Assembly (NCBI GenBank): GCA_937888715.1
Contig: CALARU010000235.1
Span: 23,062-87,061 of the forward strand
DNA from: an uncultured Planctomycetaceae bacterium
Lineage (GTDB): Bacteria; Planctomycetota; Planctomycetia; Gemmatales; Gemmataceae
DNA length: 64,000 nucleotides
Direction of reading: 5' to 3'
Positions 7,010-18,968 of this stretch are shown one piece after another. The translations under genes were made by a program, and so were the position numbers. The notes under the pieces were generated by a model that was not told the DNA's origin, made no database searches, and worked only from the letters and a program-made list of their open reading frames with translations. Positions within the stretch are counted from its first letter, which is position 1. Each line of letters begins with the position of its first letter.

Positions 7010-9130
7010 TTAAAAAGCAAATGGATTAAGCATATTTTTTAGGACTTCGTTCGGGGCAGGGGAGTAAGAGTACGGCTCCATGGTGGAAGAAGCACGTCCC
7101 TGACTTAAACTTCGCACTTTATCTGCATAATCAAATAGTTTTGCCATGGGTACTATTGCCTCAACAACCCTCATTTTGCCACGAATATGTAATTCGCGGA
7201 TTTCGGCCCGTCTGGCATTTAGATCAGCGGTAATTGGCCCTAAATATTCTTCTGGAAGGGTTACTTCCAGTTTCATGACTGGTTCTAATAAAATCATGTT
7301 GTCTTTTAAGGCTTTTTGAACCGCATCAGCCCCTGCAGATTGAAAAGCAACTTCGGAAGAAAGTTGCTCGTCCATTTTTGCACCGGTAATAATTGCTTGT
7401 ACATTCATCACCGGGTAACCAAGTTCACCTGATTGAAGCGCTAGTTTAATGCCTTGTTCTGCAGCATTTAGTAGTATTTGGGTTAAATCATCAGGTTTAA
7501 GTTTGTGCGAAACCTTGATATTATCTTCGCTTTTATCTGAATTTGGTGGATAGGGGGAAAATTCAACCACAAGCTTGGCAAAAAGCCCAGCAGACCCAGA
7601 TTGCCTGACGCATTCCCCTTCGACTCGCAAAGCTTTTTTAAGGGTTTCGCGATAGCTTACCCTGGGTTTTCCTGCTCGAACTTTTAGGCGAAAATCCCGC
7701 TCCATCCTGTGTTGTTTGATTTCCAAATGAAGCATTCCCATACCGCTCATCAGGGTTTGCCCTGTTTCCGGGTCGATTTTAACTGAAAAAGTTGGATCTT
7801 CTTTTCGCAACATATTTAGAGTGTCGATCAGTTTTTGTTTATCTGCGGAGGATTCTGGCTCAATTGACCGACTGACGACTGCTTCCGCAAATTTAATTTT
7901 TTCTAACAAAATCGGATTTAGAGGATCGCAAATAGTATCGCCGGTAATGGCCTCTTTCATACCAACTACTGCGACTATGTCTCCTGCGAAAGCTTCGGTT
8001 AATTCTGTTCTGCTGGCAGGATCTGCAGCAGTGTGGTAAATTTTTCCGACAAACTCTTTGACATCGCGCCCGGTGTTAAGGACTCTACTTCCAACTTTTA
8101 ATACACCTGAATAAATGCGAACAAAAAAGAGTTCTCCATGTGCATCAGAGGTGATTTTAAATACAAGCCCACAAAAAGGATCTTTAGTATCGGAGTTTCT
8201 ATTTTCTTCTTTATCTTTCTTTTTAGGATTGATTCCTTTGACAGGAGGCCTGTCTAGCGGACTTGGGAGGTACCAACTTACCCCGTCAAGTAAAGTTTGA
8301 ATACCAATATGCTCGCGACCACTCCCGCACAGTACGGGCTGAATGAGTTTTTTAAGAGTTCCTTCTCGCAATACTTCACGAATTAAGTTCGTTGGTATTT
8401 CCATACCTTCCAGGTAAAAAGTAGCTATGCGATCTCTCAAATCTATCGCACTGATTTTGTCGATGAGGTTTTCGCGCCAAGTGTTGGCGTAGTCTTGATA
8501 CTTTTCAGGTATATCAAATATCCTGATTGTTTTTCCTTGGTTAGCTGGATCGAATTCGAGAGCTTTCATTTCGACAAGGTCGATGATTCCATGAAAAGGA
8601 TTATCGCTATCTTTAATAGACCCGCTTCCCATTGGGATGATGATGGGTACAGGTTTGGCTTCGAGGCGAGATGTGATTTCTGTAATTGCGTTTTCGAAGT
8701 TTGCGCCAACCACATCCATTTTGTTGATAAAAACCAATCGAGGGACTTCGTATTTGTCGGCTTGTCTCCAAACTGTTTCGGATTGTGCTTCCACGCCTTT
8801 TTGAGCATCAAACACAACAACGCAACCGTCAAGAACTCTAAGACTGCGCTCGACTTCGGCGGTAAAATCGACATGCCCTGGAGTATCGATCAGATTGATT
8901 CTTGTTTCGCGCCATTGGAAGGGTATGCAAGCACTGTAAATGGTGATACCGCGTTCTTGTTCTTCTTCATCGTAATCCGTGGTGGTATTGCCTGAATCAA
9001 CAGCACCTAGTCTGTGAACAACGCCTGCATAATAAAGGACATGTTCAGTGGTTGTAGTTTTACCTGCATCGATGTGGGCAATAATACCAATGTTACGAAA
9101 GTTGGAGAGGTCGAGATTTTCATTAGCCAT
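7010..9130 (-). CDS. fusA: elongation factor G, divergent form
   Basis: This 706-residue GTPase has P-loop AHIDAGKTTTTE, switch I ending RGITIYSA, DTPGHVDF and NKMD, then domains II-V, including LNARRAEI and a QGRAS block near the C-terminus. EF-G drives translocation and, with RRF, ribosome recycling. The domain IV tip is atypical: most EF-Gs have a YH(D/E)VDSSE loop with a key histidine, whereas this protein reads GAKMDEQLSSEVAF with methionine and a one-residue insertion. The position after rpsG is canonical for fusA, but the sequence may belong to a specialised EF-G subfamily. ATG at 9130 opens the conserved MANENLDL; an upstream TTG is unlikely. Confidence 0.9.
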   Translation of the reverse strand: MANENLDLSNFRNIGIIAHIDAGKTTTTEHVLYYAGVVHRLGAVDSGNTTTDYDEEEQERGITIYSACIPFQWRETRINLIDTPGHVDFTAEVERSLRVLDGCVVVFDAQKGVEAQSETVWRQADKYEVPRLVFINKMDVVGANFENAITEITSRLEAKPVPIIIPMGSGSIKDSDNPFHGIIDLVEMKALEFDPANQGKTIRIFDIPEKYQDYANTWRENLIDKISAIDLRDRIATFYLEGMEIPTNLIREVLREGTLKKLIQPVLCGSGREHIGIQTLLDGVSWYLPSPLDRPPVKGINPKKKDKEENRNSDTKDPFCGLVFKITSDAHGELFFVRIYSGVLKVGSRVLNTGRDVKEFVGKIYHTAADPASRTELTEAFAGDIVAVVGMKEAITGDTICDPLNPILLEKIKFAEAVVSRSIEPESSADKQKLIDTLNMLRKEDPTFSVKIDPETGQTLMSGMGMLHLEIKQHRMERDFRLKVRAGKPRVSYRETLKKALRVEGECVRQSGSAGLFAKLVVEFSPYPPNSDKSEDNIKVSHKLKPDDLTQILLNAAEQGIKLALQSGELGYPVMNVQAIITGAKMDEQLSSEVAFQSAGADAVQKALKDNMILLEPVMKLEVTLPEEYLGPITADLNARRAEIRELHIRGKMRVVEAIVPMAKLFDYADKVRSLSQGRASSTMEPYSYSPAPNEVLKNMLNPFAF

Positions 9131-9167
9131 TGGACAACTCAAGAAAGAAGAATAGAGGGTGTTAAAT

Positions 9168-9203
9168 AAAAAAAGGCCCGCTGGAATGAAATCCAGAAGG
9201 CCC
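9168..9203 (-). terminator. Rho-independent terminator after rpsG
   Basis: On the minus strand, GGCC and CTGGA arms pair with TCCAG and GGCC across a small TT/CG internal loop, followed immediately by seven U residues. It lies 24 bases after the rpsG stop and before fusA, so it would at least partly separate rpsL-rpsG from fusA transcription. Confidence 0.75.
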
Positions 9204-9226
9204 GGTGATTTAAGCGGCTGGAAAAT

Positions 9227-9697
9227 TTACCAGGCAAAATGTGCAAATGCCTTATTAGCATCTGCCATCTTGATGGTATTTTCGCGTTTGGACATAGCTT
9301 CACCTTCACGACGAAAGCCAGCAATGAGTTCATCAGCCAAGCGAAGGTACATAGGGCGGCCAACTTTATCACGAGCAGCGCCAACAATCCAGCGAATCGA
9401 AAGGCTTTGTTGCCTAGAGCGATTAACTTGCATTGGAACCTGATAAGTAGCACCACCAACTCGTTTGCTACGGACTTCGACCGTTGGCTTAACATGCTCA
9501 ACAGCTTGGGTGAAAACTTCGAGCGGATCCATATCTGGAATACGCTTTTTGATTTGTGCCATCGCATCATAGAAAATACGACAAGCGGTCTGCTTCTTGC
9601 CAGAAGTCATGACGCAATTAATAAATTTGCTGACCAGCTTGGAATTATAAACTGGATCGGGTTTAAGCGTTTCAGCGCTTGCAGTCCTTTTTCCCAT
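9227..9697 (-). CDS. rpsG: 30S ribosomal protein S7
   Basis: S7 of 156 residues, family length, with DPVYNSKLVSKFINCVM near the N-terminus, VRSKRVGGATYQVP in the middle and a C-terminal SKRENTIKMADANKAFAHF helix. S7 nucleates assembly of the 30S head and lines the E site. The start has a GAGAA-type ribosome-binding site. It lies between rpsL and fusA, the classic str order. Confidence 0.97.
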   Translation of the reverse strand: MGKRTASAETLKPDPVYNSKLVSKFINCVMTSGKKQTACRIFYDAMAQIKKRIPDMDPLEVFTQAVEHVKPTVEVRSKRVGGATYQVPMQVNRSRQQSLSIRWIVGAARDKVGRPMYLRLADELIAGFRREGEAMSKRENTIKMADANKAFAHFAW

Positions 9698-9736
9698 GAT
9701 ATTCTCTTACCTTTGTACTTGGATCAGGAGGAATGA

Positions 9737-10111
9737 TTACTTAGATTCGCGCTTCGTACCGTACTTGGAACGAGCTTGTTTACGATCAGATACACCTTGT
9801 GAGTCGAGTACACCACGAACGATATGGTATCGAACCCCGGGCAAATCGCGTACACGACCGCCACGCACAAGAACAATTGAATGTTCTTGAAGGTTATGAC
9901 CTTCGCCAGGGATGTAAGCCGTGATTTCGATCTGGTTAGAGAGACGAATACGGGCGACCTTACGAAGCGCAGAGTTAGGCTTCTTAGGGGTCATGGTTTT
10001 AACTTGCAAGCAAACGCCCTTTTTATGAGGGCAACCTTGCATCGCAGGATGCTTGGGTTTGCTGAATTGTTGAACTCTGGGCTTTCGAACTAATTGATTA
10101 ATCGTTGGCAT
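9737..10111 (-). CDS. rpsL: 30S ribosomal protein S12 with Arg88
   Basis: S12 of 124 residues, starting [12 protein letters not shown] at ATG 10111 (the frame extends six codons further). It aligns residue for residue with Escherichia coli numbering. PKKPNSA keeps Lys43, and GGRVRDLPG has Arg at position 88 where most bacteria have Lys; the codon is CGC at 9848-9850. S12 monitors codon-anticodon pairing in the decoding site. The K88R substitution is a known streptomycin-resistance change, so intrinsic resistance is a fair inference. Asp89, the usual methylthiolation site, is present. Confidence 0.97.
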   Translation of the reverse strand: MPTINQLVRKPRVQQFSKPKHPAMQGCPHKKGVCLQVKTMTPKKPNSALRKVARIRLSNQIEITAYIPGEGHNLQEHSIVLVRGGRVRDLPGVRYHIVRGVLDSQGVSDRKQARSKYGTKRESK

Positions 10112-10229
10112 AGTATCAAACCAAAACAAGAGTTTCTGTTACACAGATAAAGAACCCTAATGGGCGCAATAACTGTAAACATTTAAATTAGGAACATATC
10201 CACACAAGGTCAAGTAACTGCTTCAAATG

Positions 10230-10259
10230 GGTGTTTCCAGAAATCAATCTGAAAACACC
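10230..10259 (-). other. 12-base-pair stem-loop after rpoC
   Basis: Arms GGTGTTTTCAGA and TCTGGAAACACC (minus strand, one G-U pair) enclose the loop TTGATT. It begins 15 bases after the rpoC stop. The sequence that follows is not U-rich, so it is a candidate processing or stability hairpin, or a Rho-assisted terminator, between rpoC and rpsL. Confidence 0.55.
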
Positions 10260-10273
10260 TAAGTCTTTACATA

Positions 10274-13200
10274 CTAGTTAGTTAAGAGTGCTTCTTTGTC
10301 GTCTGATTTGCCAAGGATGTTTCCTGAGCTTTCATCAACATAAGGAGAATTAACCTTAACTTCGGAATTCTGGTGATCACTAAAACCAGTTCCTGCGGGA
10401 ACTAAGTGACCAAGAATAACATTTTCTTTAAGTCCAACAAGGTAGTCAACCTTGCCTGCCAAAGCTGCTTCGGTAAGAACCTTTGTAGTTTCTTGGAAGG
10501 ATGCAGCCGAGATAAAGCTATCGGATTGAACCGATGCCTTGGTAATACCAAGGAGTTGGGTGCTACAAGTAGCAGGTTCGGGTTTGGTAAAGGTAGGAAG
10601 AACTTTGTCATCAGCTTCGAGCAATGCTCGTTCTTCTTCAAAGACATCCTTGGCAATGATTTTACCTTCTTCAAACTTAGAATCGCCAACTTTTTTGATC
10701 TTAACGCATTCACGAAGTCGTTGATTTACATGCTGGAATGCGAAGCGATCGATGACTGAGCCAGGTAGTAATCCGGTATCGCCCATTTTTTCAACTTTGA
10801 CTTTGCGAAGCATCTGGGAAACGATGATTTCAATATGCTTATCATCGATATCAACACGCTGGGTTCGATAAACAGCTTGAATTTCGCGGACCAAGTAAGC
10901 TTGAGCAGCTTCTGTTCCACTGATGCGAAGAATATCATGAGGAGCAAGAGGGCCTTGAACCAAGGCATCGCCTTCACGAACCCTATCACCAGCATGAACT
11001 CGAAGATGTTTGCCTGGGGGAACAAGATGCTCGATCTTGGTACCAGAAGGCTTGCCGTGATCATCAACTGGAATAACCCAAATAGTTCGTTTGCCACGAC
11101 GCTTATCGCCAATTTCGACAACCCCAGCGACTTCGGCCATAACGGCGGGATCACGAGGGCGCCTAGCTTCAAAGATTTCAGTAACGCGAGGAAGACCACC
11201 AGTAATATCCTGTGTACCAGAAACTTCTCGAGGAGTTTTAGCAAGGAGTGCGCCGGCAGAAACCATTTGGCCTTCACGAACTTCGATGACTGCTTTTTCA
11301 GGCATGTAGAAGAACATGAGTTTTTGGCCACGCTCATCATTAATGAAGACTTGTGGATGAAGCTCGCCCTTATGTTCCATAATTACCCAGCGTTCTGCGC
11401 CGGTAACTTCATCACTTTCCTTGCGGAAAGTTTCGCCTTCAACGATCTCTTCGAAAGTAATTTTACCGCCACGGTCAGCGATAATTGGAATAATATGTGG
11501 ATCCCATTTGCAAAGGATCTGGCCGGGAGCAACTTGCTGACCCTTTTCAACAAAGAGAATCGATCCGTTTGGAACCGCATAGGTTTCAAGGACTTTATCT
11601 TTGGGTCCAAGGATTTTAATTTCACCATTTCGGGTAAGAGCAATCTTTTCCTTCTTGTCGTTGATAACGATGTCGAGGCGTTCGTAGCTGACAGTACCAA
11701 CCTTTTTGGCCTTATGTTCGCTCTCGCCTACTTCGCGTTTCACCACCCCACCGATGTGGAAGGTACGCATGGTAAGTTGTGTTCCAGGTTCCCCAATGGA
11801 CTGGGCAGCAATGATACCAACAGCCATGCCTTCTTCAACAAGCGAGCCGGTTGAAAGATCCATGCCGTAGCAAAGTCTGCAAATACCTAGAGGAGCAAGA
11901 CAAGTCATGGGGCTTCGAACGGTAATTTTGTCGATGCCATAAAGTTCAAGCTTCAGGGCAGCTTCGGTTGAAATCATATCGTTTTCTTCAACGATAGTTT
12001 CACCAGTAACAGGGTTGCTAATGGTAACCCTGCTGACCCTACCGCGAATCGTTTCTGAAAGTGAGCGTTCAGTTTCCTCACCTTTAAGGATAGCAGATTT
12101 ATCAATACCCGAGGAGGTGGCACAATCATGCATTGTAATAACCACATTTTGAGCCACATCAGCAAGTTTTCTGGTGAGGTAGCCTGAATCTGCGGTCTTG
12201 AGTGCGGTATCTGCCAAGCCTTTACGAGCACCGTGAGTTGAACTGAAGTATTCAAGAACGGAAAGACCTTCCTTGAAGTTCGCCTTGATAGGCGTTTCGA
12301 TAATGGTACCGTTAGGTTTTGCCATTAGACCGCGCATACCAGCAAGTTGGCGGATCTGTTCGATACCACCGCGTGCGCCGGAGTGTGCCATCAAGAAAAT
12401 AGGATTAAGATAAGGGCGTTTTTTGCCCGTCTCATCAGGACGAGTGTCGTTGCGAAGATCTTCCATCATCTGTTTAGTGATAGCTTTACTTGCATTGGTC
12501 CAAAGATCGATAACGTTATTGTAGCGTTCGCGTTCAGTAATATTACCTTTGTCGTAATTTTTGCGAATCTTTTCGACATCTTTTTCAGCTTCGATAAGGA
12601 TTTTCTCTTTGGTATCTGGAGTGCGCAGATCGTCAGTTGCAAAGGAAAGGCCGGATCTAGTGGACTCGCGGAAACCGATTTCTTTCATACGATCAAGAAG
12701 TTCAATGGTAGCGCGTCTACCAAGGGCTTGATAGCACTCCGCAATAATGCGGGAAAGATTTTTGGTTGAGAGAGCAAGGTCATAAAAGGCCATGCGATCA
12801 TCAAGGATGTTATTAAAGATAACGCGACCAACGGTACTTGTAACAAGGCCATTGGATTTTCTTGGAAGCTCTTCAACCTTGGTTTTGTCTTTTTCAAAAC
12901 GGATTTCAGAGATGAACTTTTTGTGGATGGGAAGTCGCACATGAATGCGGGCATGAATGCCAATTTTTCGCAGATCAAAAGCGGTGAAAACTTCTTTGGT
13001 GCTGGCAAAAGTCTTGCCTTCGCCTGATTCTCCACTTTCGCCCATTTCTCCGCGAGTTGCAGTCAAGTAATAGCAACCCATAACGATGTCCTGGGAAGGA
13101 CTGATAATAGGCTGACCATTTGCAGGGCTGAAAATGTTATTGGTGGACATCATCAACACGCTAGCTTCAACTTGTGCTTCGATTGAAAGGGGCAGATGCA

Positions 13201-14632
13201 CTGCCATCTGATCGCCGTCGAAGTCAGCATTAAAACCTTTACAAACCAAAGGATGAATGCGAATGGCATTACCTTCGATAAGCACAGGCTCGAAAGCCTG
13301 AATACCCATACGATGCAGGGTAGGGGCACGATTCAAAAGAACTGGATGATTCTTGATAACTTCTTCAAGAATATCCCAAACATGATCATCTTTTCTTTCA
13401 AGCATTTTCTTGGCAGACTTGATAGTGTCTGCATGGCCTAATTCTTTAAGCCTTCGAATAATAAATGGTTGGAACAATTCCAAAGCAATCTTCTTAGGCA
13501 AACCGCACTGGTGCAATTTGAGTTCAGGGCCAACAACGATAACTGAACGGGCGGAGTAATCGACGCGCTTGCCCAAAAGGTTTTCGCGGAATCGACCTTG
13601 CTTACCTTTGATCATGTCCGTTAGGGACTTCAATGGTCTGTTGCTGGATCCAAGAACTGGGCGCTTGCAACGACTGTTGTCAAATAGTGAATCAACAGAT
13701 TGCTGAAGCATTCGTTTTTCATTTCGAATGATAACTTCAGGAGCATTGAGGTCGACCAATTTTTTGAGGCGATTATTACGGTTAATAATACGACGATAAA
13801 GATCGTTAAGATCTGAAGTTGCGAAGTTGCCGCTGTCCAGCAAAACCAAAGGACGAAGGTCTGGTGGAATAACTGGGACGCACTCAAGGACCATCCATTC
13901 GGGTTTGTTTTGTGGGCCACCCAATCCGGAATCGCGGATAGCTTCAACAACTTTAAGCCTTTTAACAAGGTCTTTAAGCTTTTGCTTGCTGGGTTTATCT
14001 TTCTTTTCTTCAGCATCCAGGCGTTTTCTTAAATCGATTGAAAGATCGACAAGATTCAAGCCGGTGAGAAGCTTGCGAATTGCTTCAGCCCCCATTTCAG
14101 CCTTGAATGATTCGCCGTAATTATCACGACTCTTACGGTACTCATCTTCAGTAAGGAGCTGGCTTTTTTTAAGTGGAGTTTCACCAGGATCGGTAACCAC
14201 ATAATCTTGGAAGTAAATAATCTTTTCCAAGCTGGTGGTTTTCATATCGAGCAAGGTTCCAAGGCGAGAAGGCATCGCTTTGAAGAACCAAATATGAACA
14301 ACAGGAGCAGCAAGTTCGATGTGACCCATGCGTTTTCTACGAACGCGACTATGGGCGACTTTGACGCCACAACGGTCACAAATCATGCCTTTGTATTTCA
14401 TGCCGCGATATTTACCGCAGGAGCATTCCCAATCTTTTTCAGGCCCGAAAATTCTTTCGCAAAAGAGACCATCTTTTTCAGGTCGATAGGTTCGATAATT
14501 GATAGTTTCGGGTTTCTTTACTTCGCCAAATGACCAATTACGAATGTCATGTGGGCTAGCAAGACTGATGCGAACAGCACCATAGTCATTAATACGATCA
14601 TAAGAACTATCACCATTATTAGCATTGCTCAT
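10274..14632 (-). CDS. rpoC: RNA polymerase beta' subunit
   Basis: Beta' of 1452 residues. The N-terminal zinc-binding region ([13 protein letters not shown] then CDRCGV), the catalytic NADFDGDQ magnesium loop, the bridge-helix region with GARGG, and the C-terminal second zinc site (CRLCYG) are all visible. ATG at 14632 has a GGAGG 11 bases upstream; the ATG at 14641 is only two bases from it. The gene follows rpoB after an unusually long 119-base gap that contains a stem-loop. Confidence 0.97.
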   Translation of the reverse strand: MSNANNGDSSYDRINDYGAVRISLASPHDIRNWSFGEVKKPETINYRTYRPEKDGLFCERIFGPEKDWECSCGKYRGMKYKGMICDRCGVKVAHSRVRRKRMGHIELAAPVVHIWFFKAMPSRLGTLLDMKTTSLEKIIYFQDYVVTDPGETPLKKSQLLTEDEYRKSRDNYGESFKAEMGAEAIRKLLTGLNLVDLSIDLRKRLDAEEKKDKPSKQKLKDLVKRLKVVEAIRDSGLGGPQNKPEWMVLECVPVIPPDLRPLVLLDSGNFATSDLNDLYRRIINRNNRLKKLVDLNAPEVIIRNEKRMLQQSVDSLFDNSRCKRPVLGSSNRPLKSLTDMIKGKQGRFRENLLGKRVDYSARSVIVVGPELKLHQCGLPKKIALELFQPFIIRRLKELGHADTIKSAKKMLERKDDHVWDILEEVIKNHPVLLNRAPTLHRMGIQAFEPVLIEGNAIRIHPLVCKGFNADFDGDQMAVHLPLSIEAQVEASVLMMSTNNIFSPANGQPIISPSQDIVMGCYYLTATRGEMGESGESGEGKTFASTKEVFTAFDLRKIGIHARIHVRLPIHKKFISEIRFEKDKTKVEELPRKSNGLVTSTVGRVIFNNILDDRMAFYDLALSTKNLSRIIAECYQALGRRATIELLDRMKEIGFRESTRSGLSFATDDLRTPDTKEKILIEAEKDVEKIRKNYDKGNITERERYNNVIDLWTNASKAITKQMMEDLRNDTRPDETGKKRPYLNPIFLMAHSGARGGIEQIRQLAGMRGLMAKPNGTIIETPIKANFKEGLSVLEYFSSTHGARKGLADTALKTADSGYLTRKLADVAQNVVITMHDCATSSGIDKSAILKGEETERSLSETIRGRVSRVTISNPVTGETIVEENDMISTEAALKLELYGIDKITVRSPMTCLAPLGICRLCYGMDLSTGSLVEEGMAVGIIAAQSIGEPGTQLTMRTFHIGGVVKREVGESEHKAKKVGTVSYERLDIVINDKKEKIALTRNGEIKILGPKDKVLETYAVPNGSILFVEKGQQVAPGQILCKWDPHIIPIIADRGGKITFEEIVEGETFRKESDEVTGAERWVIMEHKGELHPQVFINDERGQKLMFFYMPEKAVIEVREGQMVSAGALLAKTPREVSGTQDITGGLPRVTEIFEARRPRDPAVMAEVAGVVEIGDKRRGKRTIWVIPVDDHGKPSGTKIEHLVPPGKHLRVHAGDRVREGDALVQGPLAPHDILRISGTEAAQAYLVREIQAVYRTQRVDIDDKHIEIIVSQMLRKVKVEKMGDTGLLPGSVIDRFAFQHVNQRLRECVKIKKVGDSKFEEGKIIAKDVFEEERALLEADDKVLPTFTKPEPATCSTQLLGITKASVQSDSFISAASFQETTKVLTEAALAGKVDYLVGLKENVILGHLVPAGTGFSDHQNSEVKVNSPYVDESSGNILGKSDDKEALLTN

Positions 14633-14711
14633 AGATAGCATCGCCTCCGCAGTGAAGAATCCGGTAAAAACCCCGGCCGACCTATAGGGAAAATCTCAAT
14701 AATAACACATA

Positions 14712-14741
14712 CCCCAGCTAAGTTAACAAACATAGCTGGGG
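14712..14741 (-). other. 9-base-pair stem-loop between rpoB and rpoC
   Basis: Perfect arms CCCCAGCTA and TAGCTGGGG enclose a 12-base loop, starting 10 bases after the rpoB stop. A moderately U-rich stretch follows. It could attenuate transcription into rpoC or be a processing site; a strong terminator here would be surprising because rpoB and rpoC are needed together. Confidence 0.55.
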
Positions 14742-14751
14742 ATTAAATTAA

Positions 14752-17700
14752 CTATAATCGCTTCTTTTCTAATTGCATGTTCAGTGCCAAGCCACGAATT
14801 TCATTGGTTAAAACATCAAAGCTTGCAGGTGTGCCAGCTTCGAGGGTGTTTTCACCTTTAACCATGGATTCATAAATCTTGGTTCTGCCTTCAACATCGT
14901 CGCTCTTGACGGTAAGAAGTTCTTGAAGGATGTATGCAGCACCGTAAGCTTCGAGTGCCCAAACTTCCATTTCCCCAAAGCGTTGTCCACCGAAGCGGGC
15001 TTTGCCGCCGAGGGGTTGTTGGGTAATGAGTGAATAGGGACCAGTTGCTCGGGCATGCACTTTGTCATCAACAAGGTGATGCAATTTAAGCATGTAAATA
15101 TAACCAACGGTAACAGCCTGTTCGAATCGTTCGCCCGTTCTGCCATCAAACAAATAACTTTTACCAGAGACAGGCAAGCCGCATTCTTTCAAGACATCCC
15201 GAATTTCTTCTTCGGTAGCTCCATCGAAAACAGGGGTGATGGCCTTGAAACCAAGCTTGGAAGCTGCCCAACCAAGATGGGTTTCAAGAATCTGTCCCAC
15301 ATTCATACGACTAGGAACACCAAGAGGATTCAAAAGAATATCAACAGGAGTACCATCAGCAAGATAAGGCATATCTTCGACAGGTAAAATTTTGGAGATA
15401 ACCCCCTTGTTACCATGTCGACCAGCCATTTTATCGCCGACAGAAATCTGTCGTTTTGCAGCAACATAAACCTTGACCATTTGTTGAACGCCTGGAGGAA
15501 GTTCATCACCCATTTTGAGGATGTTGAGCTTGCGATCCTTTTCGTCAAACAAAGTGTTCAAGCGTTCGCGATGTCTGCCATAAACTTCAACGCAATCTTT
15601 TTTGCGTTCTGGGCTGCGAATATCGAGACGGTCCATGGTGAAATGCTGCGCAAGATCGAGCAAGGCTTTTTCGTCCTTGTCGGTGGAAGACTTGCCTGCA
15701 AAATCTTTGACCAGATTTTTATCTAGAACGCCGCCCAACTCGGTAAGCATCGAACGGAATTCTTCGATGATTATTTTGTTGTAATGAGATTCAAGATCAC
15801 GGGATTCTTTGTCAAGTGTCTTTCTTTCTTCATCAGTCATGCTGGATTTGCGACAGAATCTCTTGGATTCGGTAACAATGCCTTCAATACCCGATGGAAC
15901 TTCAAGACTGTCATTTTTGACATCTTCGCCAGCGCGGCCGAAGATTGCATAAAGCAATTTTTCTTCAGGAGTAAGTTCGCTCTTAGACTTGGGTGATACC
16001 TTGCCTACAAGGATATCGCCTGGTTGAACATAGGTACCAATACGAACCACACCATGTTCATCAAGGTTTGCAAGTGCCTTGGGTGAAACATTGGGGATAT
16101 CGCGGGTAAATTCTTCCTTACCGAGTTTGGTTTCCCGAATCTCGATTTCAAAATGTTCAATGTGAATACTGGTGTAAGTATCGTTGTGAACCAGTTTCTC
16201 ACTGATGATGATAGCATCTTCAAAGTTGTAACCATCCCAAGACATAAATGCGACAAGCACATTTCTGCCCAGAGCGAGTTCGCCATGACTGGTGGCAGCA
16301 CCATCAGCAAGGACGGTACCTTTTTTAACTTTTTGGCCAAATTTAATAAGAGGCCTGTGGTTTTGGCAGGTATGTTCGTTAAGGCCTACGAACTTGCGAA
16401 GGATTAGTTCGCGATACCCAGATTGAGCTCGTGCACGATCAAGAACACTGCCTTCACCAGTATCAGCAAGCTTATGATGGCCCACAATAATGCGATCGGA
16501 ATCAACATACGTGATGTAGCCATCGAGTGGTGATTTGAGAACCATGCCGCTGTTGTAAGCAACATCTTTTTCAAGGCCAGTGGCAACAAGTGGAGCCTCG
16601 GTGATTAGCAGGGGAACCGCTTGCCTTTGCATGTTGGAACCCATCAATGCACGGTTTGCATCGTCATGTTCCAAGAATGGAATAAGGCCGGCAGAAACTC
16701 CGACCATTTGCTTGGGGCTAATGTCGATGTATTCTACTTCATCAGCACCAACCTGCTTGAAGTCACCTTGATGGCGTGCAATGATACGCTCTTCGGTAAT
16801 TTTCTGGCCATCGGAAGGGGCATCGGCTGGTGCAAGGTTAGCAAGAGCTTCTTCATCAGCACGCAACCATTTTACTTCGGTGGTTAGTTTGCGTTTTTTG
16901 ATTGCCCTGTAGGGGGTAATAAGGAAGCCATAATCATCAACACCAGCATAAATGCTAAGATGCGAGATAAGACCAATATTAGTACCTTCAGGAGTTTCAA
17001 TTGGGCAGATTCTTCCGTAGTGCGAAATGTGAACATCGCGTACATCGAAGCCAGCCCTTTTTCTGTTCAAACCACCAGGCCCAAGGGCAGAAAGCCGCCT
17101 TTCGTGCGTCAACTGAGACAATGGGTTGGTCTGATCCACAACTTGACTAAGTTCACCACGGCCAAAGAAGTATTCGATGGCTGCAGAGATACTCTTGGGG
17201 TTGATCAATTGCCTTGGAGTCATATCCGTTTGTTCGCGCATACTCATGCGTTCTTGAACGGTACGCTTCAATTTAAGGAATCCCTTGCGCAACTCATCAG
17301 CAGCAAGTTCATCGATTGTTCTAACGCGCCTGTTACCAAGATGATCGATATCATCAGCATAACCTTCCTTGGCACGTAATTTAAGAACATACTTAATAGC
17401 GTTAAGGAAATCGATGGAACGCAAAGTCATTTCTGACTCTTGGATTTCCTGATCGAATTTTCGGTTAAGCCTGAAGCGGCCAACTTTACCCAGACGGTAT
17501 CTGCTAGGGTCTTGGAACTTTTCTTTGAATAGTTCCTTGGCTTTTTGCAGCTGTGGGGGATTACCAGGACGAAGCCTCTGGTAGATTTTCAGTAAAGCTT
17601 CTTCATGAGTATTCGTTGCATCATCTTTCAAAGATGCCATGATGATCGGATCTTTGGCAGCTTTAAGAATGATTACTTCTTTGACACTAGTCAAAGAAAT

Positions 17701-18501
17701 AGCATTAACCTTTTCTTCGGTAAGGATTTCGCCACTTTCAGCGTAAATCTCACCGGTTTCAGGATCAATTACATCCCCAACCACTTGAGCTGCTTTCAAT
17801 CTGGCTTTACCTGCTGCTGTCATTTTTACAGCTTCGGTTTCATAAAATTCCTTGATGATATCAGCATCGGTGGAATAATTAGGATCCATTGCCCGAAGTA
17901 AAGTCATGGCGGAAAACTTGCCTGACTGATCAATTCGAACGCTTAGAGCATCCTTCTTCGTTACATTAATTTCAATCCAGCTACCGCGTTCAGGAATAAT
18001 TCTGCAGCTATGCAATTCCTTATCGCCATCGATTGTTTTCTGAAAATCAACACCAGGTGAGCGATGTAATTGGCTTACAACAACGCGTTCTGCACCATTA
18101 ATGATGAATTCACCGCCACCAATCATGATGGGCATTTCACCAAGAAAAACTTCCTCTTCAACAGGTTGTTCTTTTTCAAGGCGGAGCCAAACTTTAAATG
18201 GTCGGCCGTAAGTCAGCCTTAGTTGTCTGCATTCATCAGGGCCAAAACGCGGTTTGCCCAGTTCATAACGAAGGTACTGAAGACGAATTGTCTTATCGTA
18301 ACTTTCAATAGGAAAAATTTCTTTAAGGACACCTTCTAAACCCGAAGCATCGCGCTTTTCAGGATGCACATCAAGTTGAATAAATCTATCGTAAGATTTA
18401 GTCTGGATGTCGGTTAATGAAGGCACATCTATGGTATCGCCAAATCGTCCAAAGTTTCTAACAACTTCTGGGGTGATTGTGCGTTTTGAAGTAATGGGCA
18501 T
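14752..18501 (-). CDS. rpoB: RNA polymerase beta subunit
   Basis: Beta of 1249 residues. The rifampicin region is recognisable ([15 protein letters not shown], then [11 protein letters not shown]), followed by [19 protein letters not shown], the [12 protein letters not shown] catalytic region, and a C-terminal [12 protein letters not shown] clamp segment. Compared with Escherichia coli, the positions equivalent to F514 and M515 are both valine, and P564 is threonine; D516, H526 and S531 are conserved. The start MPITSKR has an AGGAG upstream. Transcription from rplL is likely attenuated by a terminator in the preceding gap. Confidence 0.97.
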   Translation of the reverse strand: MPITSKRTITPEVVRNFGRFGDTIDVPSLTDIQTKSYDRFIQLDVHPEKRDASGLEGVLKEIFPIESYDKTIRLQYLRYELGKPRFGPDECRQLRLTYGRPFKVWLRLEKEQPVEEEVFLGEMPIMIGGGEFIINGAERVVVSQLHRSPGVDFQKTIDGDKELHSCRIIPERGSWIEINVTKKDALSVRIDQSGKFSAMTLLRAMDPNYSTDADIIKEFYETEAVKMTAAGKARLKAAQVVGDVIDPETGEIYAESGEILTEEKVNAISLTSVKEVIILKAAKDPIIMASLKDDATNTHEEALLKIYQRLRPGNPPQLQKAKELFKEKFQDPSRYRLGKVGRFRLNRKFDQEIQESEMTLRSIDFLNAIKYVLKLRAKEGYADDIDHLGNRRVRTIDELAADELRKGFLKLKRTVQERMSMREQTDMTPRQLINPKSISAAIEYFFGRGELSQVVDQTNPLSQLTHERRLSALGPGGLNRKRAGFDVRDVHISHYGRICPIETPEGTNIGLISHLSIYAGVDDYGFLITPYRAIKKRKLTTEVKWLRADEEALANLAPADAPSDGQKITEERIIARHQGDFKQVGADEVEYIDISPKQMVGVSAGLIPFLEHDDANRALMGSNMQRQAVPLLITEAPLVATGLEKDVAYNSGMVLKSPLDGYITYVDSDRIIVGHHKLADTGEGSVLDRARAQSGYRELILRKFVGLNEHTCQNHRPLIKFGQKVKKGTVLADGAATSHGELALGRNVLVAFMSWDGYNFEDAIIISEKLVHNDTYTSIHIEHFEIEIRETKLGKEEFTRDIPNVSPKALANLDEHGVVRIGTYVQPGDILVGKVSPKSKSELTPEEKLLYAIFGRAGEDVKNDSLEVPSGIEGIVTESKRFCRKSSMTDEERKTLDKESRDLESHYNKIIIEEFRSMLTELGGVLDKNLVKDFAGKSSTDKDEKALLDLAQHFTMDRLDIRSPERKKDCVEVYGRHRERLNTLFDEKDRKLNILKMGDELPPGVQQMVKVYVAAKRQISVGDKMAGRHGNKGVISKILPVEDMPYLADGTPVDILLNPLGVPSRMNVGQILETHLGWAASKLGFKAITPVFDGATEEEIRDVLKECGLPVSGKSYLFDGRTGERFEQAVTVGYIYMLKLHHLVDDKVHARATGPYSLITQQPLGGKARFGGQRFGEMEVWALEAYGAAYILQELLTVKSDDVEGRTKIYESMVKGENTLEAGTPASFDVLTNEIRGLALNMQLEKKRL

Positions 18502-18968
18502 GGCAAGTAGCTCCTACCCTTGGTGGATTCCAAGCAAAGTTCAATAATGCCGACAGGTACGAAAGAGGTGACAAACCAAAACCGTTCCATCGTCAGCCCA
18601 ACGGGAACATCAAAAGTTAATAATAAAAGTCGGAGGACTCAATAACGCTAAAGCAAAGCCAGTTAGCTTAATTACATTCTGAATTAAACCGATATAGACA
18701 TTACCAAGATTTTTTGGCATAAGATAAAATCTCCCAAAATAGCTAAAGCCAGGTATATAAACCTGGCTAAGTGCCTTAGTAAAATCAAATAACTCGATAA
18801 TAGGATATCCTTTTGCTGACATATTTAAGTGAGCTTTCCCTTCCAAACAGCAGCAATTCTAAATAAAGGGAATCCATTTCCTTAATTCAGAGCAAATATC
18901 AAACAAAACAAGTATTTTCGTATTAAACCACAAGAACTAAGCATAGCAAAACAAAAAACGAATGAAAC
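18502..18968. other. rpoB upstream region, no gene seen
   Basis: This 467-base stretch holds no convincing gene. A 78-codon minus-strand frame at 18610-18846 has no recognisable features. The region contains a perfect stem-loop (18747-18768) and probably the rpoB promoter and leader, but I could not pick a promoter confidently. Confidence 0.6.
18747..18768 (-). other. 8-base-pair stem-loop in rpoB leader
   Basis: Perfect arms AGCCAGGT and ACCTGGCT enclose ATATAA, about 245 bases upstream of rpoB. It could be an attenuator, a regulator-binding site or a processing site in the rplL-rpoB gap, which is a known control region in other bacteria. Confidence 0.4.

Noticed and set aside
8495..8995. 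166-codon plus-strand frame opposite fusA
   Set aside because: Antisense to a certain gene; its length follows from codon bias of fusA.
10835..11854. 339-codon plus-strand frame opposite rpoC
   Set aside because: Antisense to conserved rpoC; composition lacks protein-family features.
18610..18846. 78-codon frame upstream of rpoB
   Set aside because: No recognisable motif or ribosome-binding site; it spans the stem-loop and leader region, so it is treated as noncoding.
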